From Opitutia bacterium (lineage in GTDB: Bacteria > Verrucomicrobiota > Verrucomicrobiia > Opitutales > Opitutaceae): a stretch of DNA of 64,000 nt. The position numbers and the translations under genes are program-made. Numbering within the stretch: the first letter of the stretch is position 1; each line of letters begins with the position of its first letter. Positions 50,899-61,547 of the stretch are shown here, piece by piece. The notes below the pieces were generated by a model that ran no database searches, was not told the origin of the DNA, and worked only from the letters and a program-made list of their open reading frames with translations. The stretch lies in NCBI GenBank assembly GCA_947475065.1, contig CANJLB010000014.1:1-64000 (forward strand), read 5' to 3'.

Positions 50899-52388
50899 TT
50901 CAGATACAGCCCGCCGTAGCGTTCCCGCAGGTAGGCGAGCAGGGGTTGCGGCGAAAGTTCCTCTCCGGTCACGCGGCGCACCAGCGTGAGGGTGTCGTGC
51001 CGGCGGCCTTGCGTGTGGATGTTTTCGCGCAGCCAGCCGAGCAGGCGGCCAAAGTCGCCGCGCGCAAAGTCTTCCTCCAGGCCCGGCAGGGTGCGTCGCA
51101 CGGTGGCCCAGAGCTGGGCGGCGACCATGTTGCCGAGACAGTAGCTCGGAAAGTATCCGAAGCCGCCGCTGCTCCAATGCACGTCTTGCAGCACGCCCTC
51201 GCGGTTGCTGGCCGGAGTCTGGCCGAGCATTTCGCCACAGAGGGCGTTCCAGGCGGCGGGCAGGTCGCGCACGGCGAGCGCGCCGGAGAATAGTTTTTGC
51301 TCCAGCTCGAAGCGCAGCAGGATGTGCAGATTATAGTGGACCTCGTCGGCGTCCACGCGGATGAGCGTCGGCTCGACGGCATTGACGGCGAGGTAGAGTG
51401 CGTCGCTGGAAATGGCGGCGAGCTGCGCGGGGAAGAGCGCGCGAAAGCGCGGCTCGAAAAATTTCCAGAAGGCCCGCCCGCGTGCGACTTGGTTTTCCCA
51501 CAGGCGGCTCTGCGACTCGTGGATCGCCATGCCCACGGCCTGGCCGAGGGCGGTGCCTAGCTGCGTGAGCGGCAGGCCCTGCTCGTAGAGGCCGTGGCCG
51601 GTCTCGTGGATGGAGCTGAAGAGCGAGTCGAGCGGGTTGTCGGCGTCGAAGCGCGTGGTCATGCGGATGTCCGCGCCGGTGCCGGAGCAGAACGGATGCA
51701 GGGACACGTCAATGCGGCCGCGCCGGTAGTTGAAGCCAAGGCGCTCCGTGACTTCGCGGAGAAACGCGCGCTGTGATTCCACGGGGAAGCCTCGAAAGAG
51801 CTGGGGCTGGGCCGCCACTGCCGAGGCGCGGATGGCCGACACGAGCGGAAGCAGGCCGCGCTTCAGCTCGGCAAACAGCGCGGTGATCTGCGCGGCGGTC
51901 ATGCCGGGATCGTGCCGGTCAATGGCGTAGTCGTAAGGCCGGGCACCCCAGCCGAGCAGTTCCGCCTCGCGGTGGGCGAGCACGAGGTGTTTTTCCAGAA
52001 ACGGCGCGTAGGCGGCGAAGTCATCGCGGGCCTTGGCGTCAGCCCAGGCGTGGTAAGCGCGGCTGGAGTGCGCGGCCTTTTCCGTGACAAAGTCGGCGGG
52101 CAGTTTCGTCGCCCGGTCGTAGTCACGCCGCGCATGGCGGGCGGTGACGAGTTCGTCGGCGGAGAGCGCACCGGACGGGGTTTCCATCTCCGCGAGCAGG
52201 CGGCCGATTTCCGGGTCGGTGGCGGCGGCATGCTGAGTCTCGGCCATCACGGCGTGCTGGCCGGCGCGCACGTCAGCGCTGTCGGCCGGGAGGTTGACCT
52301 GTTCGTCCCAGCCGAGCAGATCGGCGACGGTGCCGAGAGTGTGGGCGCGTTTGAGTTTGGCGACGAGCTGGTCGTAGGCGGCGGGCAT
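50895..52388 (-). CDS. carboxypeptidase, M32 family
   Basis: A 497-residue thermostable-carboxypeptidase-type enzyme. The zinc motif HExxH is visible in SSIHETGHGLYEQGLPL, with downstream MAIHESQSRLWENQVARGRA providing the third ligand. N-terminal blocks LGTVADLLGWDEQVNLPADS and DIRMTTRFDADNPLDSLFS are typical. ATG 52388 (MPAAYDQLVAKLKRAHTLG) is chosen; the frame extends 81 codons further through repeat sequence that has no family support. It overlaps tatD (ATGA). Confidence 0.93.
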   Translation of the reverse strand: MPAAYDQLVAKLKRAHTLGTVADLLGWDEQVNLPADSADVRAGQHAVMAETQHAAATDPEIGRLLAEMETPSGALSADELVTARHARRDYDRATKLPADFVTEKAAHSSRAYHAWADAKARDDFAAYAPFLEKHLVLAHREAELLGWGARPYDYAIDRHDPGMTAAQITALFAELKRGLLPLVSAIRASAVAAQPQLFRGFPVESQRAFLREVTERLGFNYRRGRIDVSLHPFCSGTGADIRMTTRFDADNPLDSLFSSIHETGHGLYEQGLPLTQLGTALGQAVGMAIHESQSRLWENQVARGRAFWKFFEPRFRALFPAQLAAISSDALYLAVNAVEPTLIRVDADEVHYNLHILLRFELEQKLFSGALAVRDLPAAWNALCGEMLGQTPASNREGVLQDVHWSSGGFGYFPSYCLGNMVAAQLWATVRRTLPGLEEDFARGDFGRLLGWLRENIHTQGRRHDTLTLVRRVTGEELSPQPLLAYLRERYGGLYLK

Positions 52389-52742
52389 GTTGGATGGAGG
52401 TTGGACCGGCGCGGGACGTTTGCCAACTGTGGCGGTGAAGGATGCTGGGAACCTGCCGGGGATGGCCATTGACCCCTGAAAACATGAATGTTTTGGGACA
52501 CAGCACCAAGCACCGATTGGGCGCGCGACGCGCCTGTCGCTTCGCTCGGTCACAGCCTTTCCGCCTCTCTGTGCCCTGTGGTTCAAACTTCCGTCCCTCC
52601 GTTTCCTGATTTCCTGGCCTCCTGCTAACACAATTCCGGTTTCAGCTTCAGCTTGTCCCGCCTTTCCGCTCCTCCGGTGCAGTTTCTGGCTTCTGGCATC
52701 TGACTTCTGGCCTCTTTCGATTCCCCTCCTGCCTCCTGACCT
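52389..52742. repeat. repeat-bearing intergenic region
   Basis: No gene is supported. From 52501 to about 52640 it holds a copy of a dispersed repeat that recurs at 58112-58290 (starting CAGCACCAAGC and containing GTCGCTTCGCTCGGT). The remainder is pyrimidine-rich. Confidence 0.7.
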
Positions 52743-53507
52743 TCATTTCTTCCCGCCGCCAAAGAGATCCTTGATGCCGCCCACGGCACCTTTGGCGGCA
52801 TCGGTCGCCCCTTTGACGGTCCCCGTCGCGCCGCCGATTATCGCGGTGCCGGCCTTGAGCACGGCGTCCTTGCCGGCGACGATGACGCCCGCGGAAACCT
52901 GCTTCATGACGACGCCCACGAGCTGGTCGGGCGTGATGCCGCCCTTGTCCGAGCCGAGGTTGTCAAACGAGATGTCCGGCATCGGCACGGTGATGGCGGG
53001 GGCTCCGGCGACGCCCACGGCCACCTTGGCGTTGGTCAGGCGGAATTTTTTGACCTCAAACTTGATCGGCTGGCCGCTCTTGCCGGTGGGCGTGGCCGTG
53101 CCGGAGCCGGCGATCTTCTCGATGCTGGCCTGCAGTTGCGCGATGTTGCTGTCGGTGAACTTGGTCTCGTAGTCAAACTCGGGCGCGTCAATCAGCAGCT
53201 CGTTGATGATGATGTGGTCGCCCATGAGGGAAGACGGCGCGACGCTCAGGTGGACCTTGCCGAGGGAAAAGGCGTTCTCCTTGCTCCAGCCGGGCGGGTT
53301 GCCGACCGTGAAGCCGGTGAGCGTGCCGCTGCCGCTGAGCGGCGAGATGCTCGCGCCGGTGAGTTCGACCTTGGTGCCGGTGAGCTGCGGGCCGAAACGG
53401 TTGACGGCGGACTTCACGATGCTGCCGAGGGAGTTCGCGACCACGAAAAATGCGACGAGACCGAGCACAACGAGAACGGCGAAGGTGCGGAGGAGGATTT
53501 TTTTCAT
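52743..53507 (-). CDS. AsmA-like membrane-anchored protein
   Basis: The 254-residue protein begins MKKILLRTFAVLVVLGLVAF, one membrane helix. The next part, SAVNRFGPQLTGTKVELTGA, SISPLSGSGTLTGFTVGNPP and LGKVHLSVAPSSLMGDHIII, shows the repeated beta pattern of AsmA/DUF748-type proteins. The C-terminus is Gly/Ala-rich (TVKGATDAAKGAVGGIKDLF). Such proteins act in the envelope, possibly in lipid transport. ATG 53507 fits the membrane anchor. Confidence 0.8.
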   Translation of the reverse strand: MKKILLRTFAVLVVLGLVAFFVVANSLGSIVKSAVNRFGPQLTGTKVELTGASISPLSGSGTLTGFTVGNPPGWSKENAFSLGKVHLSVAPSSLMGDHIIINELLIDAPEFDYETKFTDSNIAQLQASIEKIAGSGTATPTGKSGQPIKFEVKKFRLTNAKVAVGVAGAPAITVPMPDISFDNLGSDKGGITPDQLVGVVMKQVSAGVIVAGKDAVLKAGTAIIGGATGTVKGATDAAKGAVGGIKDLFGGGKK

Positions 53508-53593
53508 ATGAAGAGGAGGATGGGACGGCAGCTTGGCGAAGGGCTGGCGGGATGTCAGCACCGAATCGCCGCCAGGCCGGCCGTGGCCGGCGC

Positions 53594-54757
53594 TCATTTC
53601 GTCACGGAAGCGAGAAACCAGTCCAGCGCAAACGACGTGAGCTGACCGCCGGGGCCGCCGGGGTTCCAGTCAAACGCATGCGTCGCCCATGGGAGGGATA
53701 CGAAGACGTTGGGCACGCCGAGCCCGTCGAGCCGCGCGTGCAGCCGCTCGCTCTGCCGGTGCCACACCAGCGTGTCGAGCTCACCATGCACCAGCAGCGT
53801 GGGCGGGGAGGATTTGTCCGCAAGCTGCCAGGCCGAGCCGGAATCGTAGGCCGCCTGTGTGGTTTCGTCCGGCGGACCGCCTAGGTAATTTCGCAGCAAT
53901 TGCAATGAGTTCAGGACGTCGTCTTCGCGGCCATACTGCCAGGCGAAGTGCAGATCGTGCGGCGCGTAGAGCGCCACCACCCCGCGCACGGCCGGGTCGG
54001 GCCGGCCATAGGCAAAGGCCGTGGCGATCTGTCCGCCCGCCGAGCGGCCTAGCAGCACGAATTTCTGTGGATCGAGCCCCAGCGGCCCGGCGGCGGCCTT
54101 GAGGTGCGCGAGCGCAGCCGCCACGTCGTCGGCCTGCGCCGGCCAGCGATCCTTCGGCGCCAGCCGGTAGTCCATCGCCGCCACCGCATAGCCCCGCCGC
54201 GCCAGCCGGCGGTTGAAGCCCTCCAGCTGCGTGCGGTCGCCGCTGTCCCAGCCGCCGCCGTGGATGACGACCACGCACGGGGCCGCCCGTCCATCCGTCC
54301 GCACGGCATGGTAAAAATCGAGCGCCAGCCCGTCCGGCGTGCCGGCCCGGGCAAAGCTGATTTTCTCCACCTGCACCGGTCCGCCGGACAGCTTGGGCAG
54401 CATTCCGCCGACGGAAAACGGCGCGCGCCCTGGCTCCTGCGGGCCGAAGGCCCGCGTCAGCCTGTCCGGCAGCGTGCGTCCGAGCGCGCGGGCCTGCGCC
54501 GCCGGCTTGAGCAGCAGCCCCATGGCGGCGACGCCCAGGAGCAGCGTGGATGCGCGCAGGAGCGCCGGCGTTAGTCCGGCGGCGCCCTGCCGCCACGCAA
54601 GCACCATGACCACCGCCGGCACGGGCCAGAGAAAATGTCCAAACTCGCCCGCCAGCAGCGCGAGCTTCCAGGTGGCCAGGGTCGGCGCACGCCATGCCGT
54701 GAGTGCGCCGCCGCCCGCACATGCCGCCGCCAGCAAAAACAAAATAATCCGCCACAT
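53594..54757 (-). CDS. membrane-anchored alpha/beta hydrolase (HSL/BD-FAE-like esterase)
   Basis: The 387-residue protein starts with three hydrophobic segments (MWRIILFLLAAACAGGG; FLWPVPAVVMVLAW; ASTLLLGVAAMGLLLK). The esterase domain shows VVVIHGGGWDSGDRT, the nucleophile FVLLGRSAGGQIATAFA, the acid in LLVHGELDTLVWHRQSE and the histidine in PWATHAFDW. This is the HGGGW/GxSxG layout of hormone-sensitive-lipase-like and feruloyl-esterase-like enzymes. ATG 54757 is used; the upstream frame is unsupported. Confidence 0.88.
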   Translation of the reverse strand: MWRIILFLLAAACAGGGALTAWRAPTLATWKLALLAGEFGHFLWPVPAVVMVLAWRQGAAGLTPALLRASTLLLGVAAMGLLLKPAAQARALGRTLPDRLTRAFGPQEPGRAPFSVGGMLPKLSGGPVQVEKISFARAGTPDGLALDFYHAVRTDGRAAPCVVVIHGGGWDSGDRTQLEGFNRRLARRGYAVAAMDYRLAPKDRWPAQADDVAAALAHLKAAAGPLGLDPQKFVLLGRSAGGQIATAFAYGRPDPAVRGVVALYAPHDLHFAWQYGREDDVLNSLQLLRNYLGGPPDETTQAAYDSGSAWQLADKSSPPTLLVHGELDTLVWHRQSERLHARLDGLGVPNVFVSLPWATHAFDWNPGGPGGQLTSFALDWFLASVTK

Positions 54758-54854
54758 GCCTGGCAGGTTGGGCACAGAAAGACGCCGTGACGCGCAAAAA
54801 ATGCGCGCTGCTGCATCCAAAGCCCGCGGCCCAGCCGAGTTTGGCTTTGCGCCC

Positions 54855-55586
54855 ATGCGGCTTTTTTGCGCCCATCGCCCTGTGTCCTCCGCCGCCAGAC
54901 GCCTCGACCAGTTGCTTGCCAACCTCGGCTATTGCTCGCGCCGCGAGGCGCGCGCCTGGGTGGAGGCCGGTCACGTGATGGTGCGCGGGGCTGTGGCCGA
55001 CGATCCCGGCCTGAAGGCCCTGCCCGCCGACGTGCGGATTGACGGCGAGCCGCCCGACCATCCCGCCGGCCTGCTGCTGGCCTTGCATAAGCCGGCCGGC
55101 CTCGTGTGCTCGCATGACGCCCGTGAAGGCCCGCTCGTCTATGGCCTGCTGCCGCCGCGCTGGGGCCGGCGCAACCCGGCGGTCACGAGCATCGGCCGGC
55201 TGGACAAGGACACGAGCGGCCTGCTGCTCCTCACCGACCAGTCCGCGCTCGTCCACCGGCTCACCTCGCCCAAGCACAAGGTGCCCAAGCTCTACCGCGC
55301 CACGCTGGATCGCGACCTCGCGCCCGGCCTCGTGGAGCGCTTCGCCGCCGGCACGCTGGTGCTCGACGGGGAGCGCGCGCCCTGCGCGCCTGCCGGCCTG
55401 AAAATTGTTTCCGCCCGGGAGGCCGAGCTGACGCTCACCGAAGGCAAGTATCATCAGGTGCGCCGGATGTTCGCCGCGTGCGGAGCGACCGTGCTTACCC
55501 TGCACCGCACGCAGTTCGGCTCGCTCGAACTCGGCGACCTCGCACCCGGCCAGTGGCGCGAGCTGCCACTGGATTTTTTTGGGTGA
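54855..55586 (+). CDS. RsuA/RluB-family pseudouridine synthase
   Basis: A 243-residue rRNA-modifying enzyme. The S4 domain RRLDQLLANLGYCSRREARA and WVEAGHVMV is followed by LLALHKPAGLVCSH, the catalytic aspartate in SIGRLDKDTSGLLLLT, HKVPKLYRATL and LTEGKYHQVRRMFAACG. It modifies one uridine in 16S or 23S rRNA; RsuA versus RluE/B cannot be decided. ATG 54855 is used; GTG 54882 is an alternative. Confidence 0.9.
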   Translation: MRLFCAHRPVSSAARRLDQLLANLGYCSRREARAWVEAGHVMVRGAVADDPGLKALPADVRIDGEPPDHPAGLLLALHKPAGLVCSHDAREGPLVYGLLPPRWGRRNPAVTSIGRLDKDTSGLLLLTDQSALVHRLTSPKHKVPKLYRATLDRDLAPGLVERFAAGTLVLDGERAPCAPAGLKIVSAREAELTLTEGKYHQVRRMFAACGATVLTLHRTQFGSLELGDLAPGQWRELPLDFFG

Positions 55587-55725
55587 CAGCCGGGCCGGTT
55601 TCCGGCTCCCTTGCCGCCAAGCCCGGCCCCGTGATTTTACCCCTCGCCCGCCCGCGCAGGACGGCTGCCAGCCAGTGCGAAAGGCTACGGGGAAATTAAA
55701 CGTCTGTGTGGGACGCGCTGAAACC

Positions 55726-56760
55726 ATGAAGACAACCCCCAAAGCCCAGACCGATCAGAACACAGCTATGATAGAGCCGCCCATCATGGGCAATAGAATG
55801 TATTATGAAGCGGCCCTGGCTGCCCGAATTGCGAGCAAATCTGACGAAAGGAAAAAAGAGGCTGAAACGTGGACGCAAGCCCGCCGGGCGGTCCCGTTCC
55901 CCTCACAATTGGAAAAGGTGCGCGATGCAGCCGCCAAGCAGCTCGATGCGTTGCGCCATGCATTGTTTTCCTCTGTGCCTGTGCCGGGTTATCAGGAAGA
56001 AGCATTGGTCAATCTCTTCAAACTTGTAGCTGAGGCCTGCTGCTATAGATTTGCAGAGTTTTGCACGCCAGAGCTACTGGCTGTGATTCTTGAGCGGGGA
56101 TGCAAAGAACATGTTCTGTCGTTTGAGCAAATGCGGCAGCTCAAGCACATGACGAAAAATGTCCAGTCCGTGCTCGCCTTGGAGCGCAAGCGCTTGACTA
56201 TGACGATGCCGGTCAGGCCTAATGCCAAAGCCACGAACATCGTGATTTACCAACTCGTCAGGTTACGCGTCGGAAAGATACTGATGATGCGGCACGATAT
56301 TGAAATGGGCAATGTCCTTGCCGGAGAACCGCTGCTCGAAGCAAATCGCCAAGCCATCAAAATATTGCCATATTACGGAAACAATCACGAGAGGTGGGCG
56401 AAACTGATCAATAAGATGATCTGGAGTGACCCCCATGAAAAAAATCGGCTCGCACCGACTGGAGATATTTACGAGGCCATCAAAAAGCCGGCGATGGCCG
56501 GCCGGCAGAACAAACGCCGGCGCGCATTTCAATCCCGTTATGATAAAAGTCCCGAATACTTTCTTAAGTTGACGACAGAGAAAAAGATGGAGATCAAGGA
56601 CGGATCAAAACGCACTATGGGAGAGCCCCTGAACGTGTCACAGGTTAAAGCCGCCACAGTACGGGCACGGGAGATTGAAGGAATGCATCCAACCCCGGCC
56701 GAGTTGAAATCCTGCCTTTGCGCTAAAATGTTGGAGTGCATGAATAAGAACATTCCGTAA
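55726..56760 (+). CDS. hypothetical protein of foreign composition
   Basis: I do not recognise this 344-residue soluble protein. It begins MKTTPKAQTDQNTAMIEPPI and is lysine- and glutamate-rich, with four cysteines near two sites (EACCYRFAEFCTPEL) and two near the end (KSCLCAKMLECMNKN). Composition is about 50% GC in sampled lines against about 65% around it, and codon use (AAA, GAA, ATA-rich) differs, so it was probably acquired by transfer. An inverted repeat (TCTTCCC/GGGAAGA, 56761-56795) follows it. It begins a three-gene island. Confidence 0.65.
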   Translation: MKTTPKAQTDQNTAMIEPPIMGNRMYYEAALAARIASKSDERKKEAETWTQARRAVPFPSQLEKVRDAAAKQLDALRHALFSSVPVPGYQEEALVNLFKLVAEACCYRFAEFCTPELLAVILERGCKEHVLSFEQMRQLKHMTKNVQSVLALERKRLTMTMPVRPNAKATNIVIYQLVRLRVGKILMMRHDIEMGNVLAGEPLLEANRQAIKILPYYGNNHERWAKLINKMIWSDPHEKNRLAPTGDIYEAIKKPAMAGRQNKRRRAFQSRYDKSPEYFLKLTTEKKMEIKDGSKRTMGEPLNVSQVKAATVRAREIEGMHPTPAELKSCLCAKMLECMNKNIP

Positions 56761-56838
56761 TCTTCCCCAGAGTAACAAATATGATTTTGGGAAGAGTAGC
56801 TGTAGAAATGCCCCTATCCGAAAAGGTAGGATAGAGGG
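56761..56838. promoter_or_regulatory. two inverted repeats before the island's second gene
   Basis: TCTTCCC...GGGAAGA (56761-56795) could terminate the upstream gene. CCCCTATCC...GGATAGAGGG (56811-56838) lies directly before ATG 56841 and covers the ribosome-binding region, so it may control translation of that gene. Confidence 0.5.
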
Positions 56839-56840
56839 CT

Positions 56841-57491
56841 ATGGCAAATCCCACTCAGGTCAAAACCTCCGCAGCTCCGGCGGCGCCCAAGGCGCAGGCC
56901 GTTTCCACCACCAACCACAACGCCCAGAAACAGGCCGAGGCGCAGCAGTGCCGCAACCGCATCGCGAACCGTCAGCGCGTGCGCGTCGCGACCGAGCGCA
57001 AGCGCGACGATGAGATCGAGCAGGTGCGGGCCCGCTTCGTGACGGCCCTCACACAGTTGCAGGAGGCGGATGACCGCGACAAGGCCCGGCTCGCCGAGTT
57101 GGAACCCGCGGCCGGCGCAGCCCGTCCACCGCCGGGATCACCGCCGCCGAAGGCCCCGGCGGGCATCCAGGACCATGTCGAGCCCGAGGATGAGCCCATG
57201 AGCGCCGACGTCGTGGCCAGGCTCGTGAACGCGACGGCGGACGCGATCATGAGGATTCCGCCGGAGCAGGCCGCCAAGCGGTCGATCGGGGAAATCCTCA
57301 ACGCGTTTCCGGCCATCAAAATCCTGGCCGCGGCCCACGCCGTCCGGGCGCTCGCGGCGCGCAAGCCGCCAGCCCCGCCAGATGGCACGGACGACGAGGA
57401 CCTCCCGACGCAACAGAAAGCCGCCGACCTCATCCGCGCCCTGACCGCCACCAGGCCGGAAGCAACGACGCCGAAAACGCCCTCACTATGA
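56841..57491 (+). CDS. hypothetical coiled-coil protein
   Basis: This 216-residue protein has a basic coiled-coil segment (QAEAQQCRNRIANRQRVRVA and QVRARFVTALTQLQEADDRD) near 30-90, a proline-rich linker, and a helical C-terminal part (VVARLVNATADAIMRIPPEQ). No enzyme motif is visible. Its stop overlaps the next start (ATGA), so the pair is co-translated. A phage or satellite origin is suggested by the neighbour only. Confidence 0.6.
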   Translation: MANPTQVKTSAAPAAPKAQAVSTTNHNAQKQAEAQQCRNRIANRQRVRVATERKRDDEIEQVRARFVTALTQLQEADDRDKARLAELEPAAGAARPPPGSPPPKAPAGIQDHVEPEDEPMSADVVARLVNATADAIMRIPPEQAAKRSIGEILNAFPAIKILAAAHAVRALAARKPPAPPDGTDDEDLPTQQKAADLIRALTATRPEATTPKTPSL

Positions 57492-58108
57492 AACCCATCG
57501 CACCCAACCAAAGCCCGGCCCGCCTGCGCCCCCGCCGGCGGGTGCCGGGCCATATCGCGCACCTCAACGAGGTGCGCGCCGCCCAGTATGCGACCCGGAG
57601 CGCGGAGGCGTGGGACCTGCATCTTCACGGCTGGCCGGTGAGCAGGATCGCGCAGCACCTGAACGTCAGCCCGGAGACCTGCCAAGGTTACTTCCGGGAA
57701 GAGCTCGCGGTGGTCACCCATCATGGCCGGGAGGGCGCTGAAACCTGGCGGCAACTGGAAATTGGCCGGCTCGAGCTGTTGATCGAGGCATGGCTGCCAC
57801 GCGCACAGGATCCGAACGACCCGGAGTCGGCGCGGGGCGCGGCGATTGTCATCAAGGCTATTGAAAATCAGTCGCGGCTGGTGGGGCTGGCCGCAGAGCC
57901 GCCGATGGAGGAGGCCAAGGAAACCAGGTCCCTGGCGGTGCTGCTCCGCTCGCCGGCGGCGAGGGCGGCGCTGCGACGGCAACTGGACGATGCGGAACAG
58001 GAAGCAGCAGCCGAGCCGTGCCAGAAGCCGGCCGCAGCCGCGACGGGAAAAGGAATCCAGCATCCAGCAATCATCCCAACGTCTGTTGAGCTACAGACTG
58101 TCGGCTGA
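57488..58108 (+). CDS. phage-like helix-turn-helix protein, small-terminase-like
   Basis: The 206-residue protein includes AQYATRSAEAWDLHLHGWPV followed by SRIAQHLNVSPETCQGYFRE, a clear helix-turn-helix, and then ETWRQLEIGRLELLIEAWLP and AIVIKAIENQSRLVGLAAEP. The same order (HTH, then a LxRLxxLxxALWP helix, then an ALLGL end) is seen in small phage proteins often annotated as small terminase-like. No large terminase is present. It could be a remnant of a phage or satellite. Confidence 0.6.
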   Translation: MKPIAPNQSPARLRPRRRVPGHIAHLNEVRAAQYATRSAEAWDLHLHGWPVSRIAQHLNVSPETCQGYFREELAVVTHHGREGAETWRQLEIGRLELLIEAWLPRAQDPNDPESARGAAIVIKAIENQSRLVGLAAEPPMEEAKETRSLAVLLRSPAARAALRRQLDDAEQEAAAEPCQKPAAAATGKGIQHPAIIPTSVELQTVG

Positions 58109-58545
58109 TCCCAGCACCAAGCTCCGCTTGGTCGCGCGACGCGCCTGTCGCTTCGCTCGGTAACAGTCTTGGCCGATGTCGCTTCGCTCGGTAACAGCTC
58201 TTCAGTTTTCCGCCTCACTGTGCCCTCTGTGGTTCAAATTACCGTCCCTCCGTTTCCTGTCTTCCTGGTTTCCTGCTTAAAAACTCCGTTCTCAGCTTTC
58301 CGCCTTTCAGTTTACGGCTTTTCGGCTCTCAACTCTGGACTCTCAGCTTTCCGCTCTCCCTCCTTCGCCCTCGTTGCTCGTCCCTCCGCGCGCTCCGCGC
58401 TCCAACTCCGTTCTTGGTTTCATGGCTTCTGAATTGATCAGACCCCATCCGTGTTCCGCGCGAAGCGACCGTCTGACAATCCGTCGTTTCACGGCATTTT
58501 TTAGGATGCTTGTCGGCGGGCGGGGGTGCCCGCGTTCCCACTGGA
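58109..58545. repeat. 437-bp repeat-bearing intergenic region
   Basis: Contains the second copy (58112-58290) of the dispersed repeat at 52501-52640, with an internal duplication of GTCGCTTCGCTCGGTAACAG, then pyrimidine-rich sequence. No gene is supported. Confidence 0.7.
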
Positions 58546-61428
<2,883 letters not shown>

Positions 61429-61547
61429 GGGTGGGAAAACTGCCGACGCAACCAGCCGCCCCGCCGGCTGGCAAGCGCGGAGGGGTGCTATGCACTTGCC
61501 ATCACCCGGGCTTCTGTCACACCCAGCCGGGCGATCCGAGCCATCCC

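Noticed and set aside
52389-52631. N-terminal extension of the M32 carboxypeptidase
   Set aside because: The 81 extra codons are translated dispersed repeat; the family starts at MPAAYDQLVAKLK.
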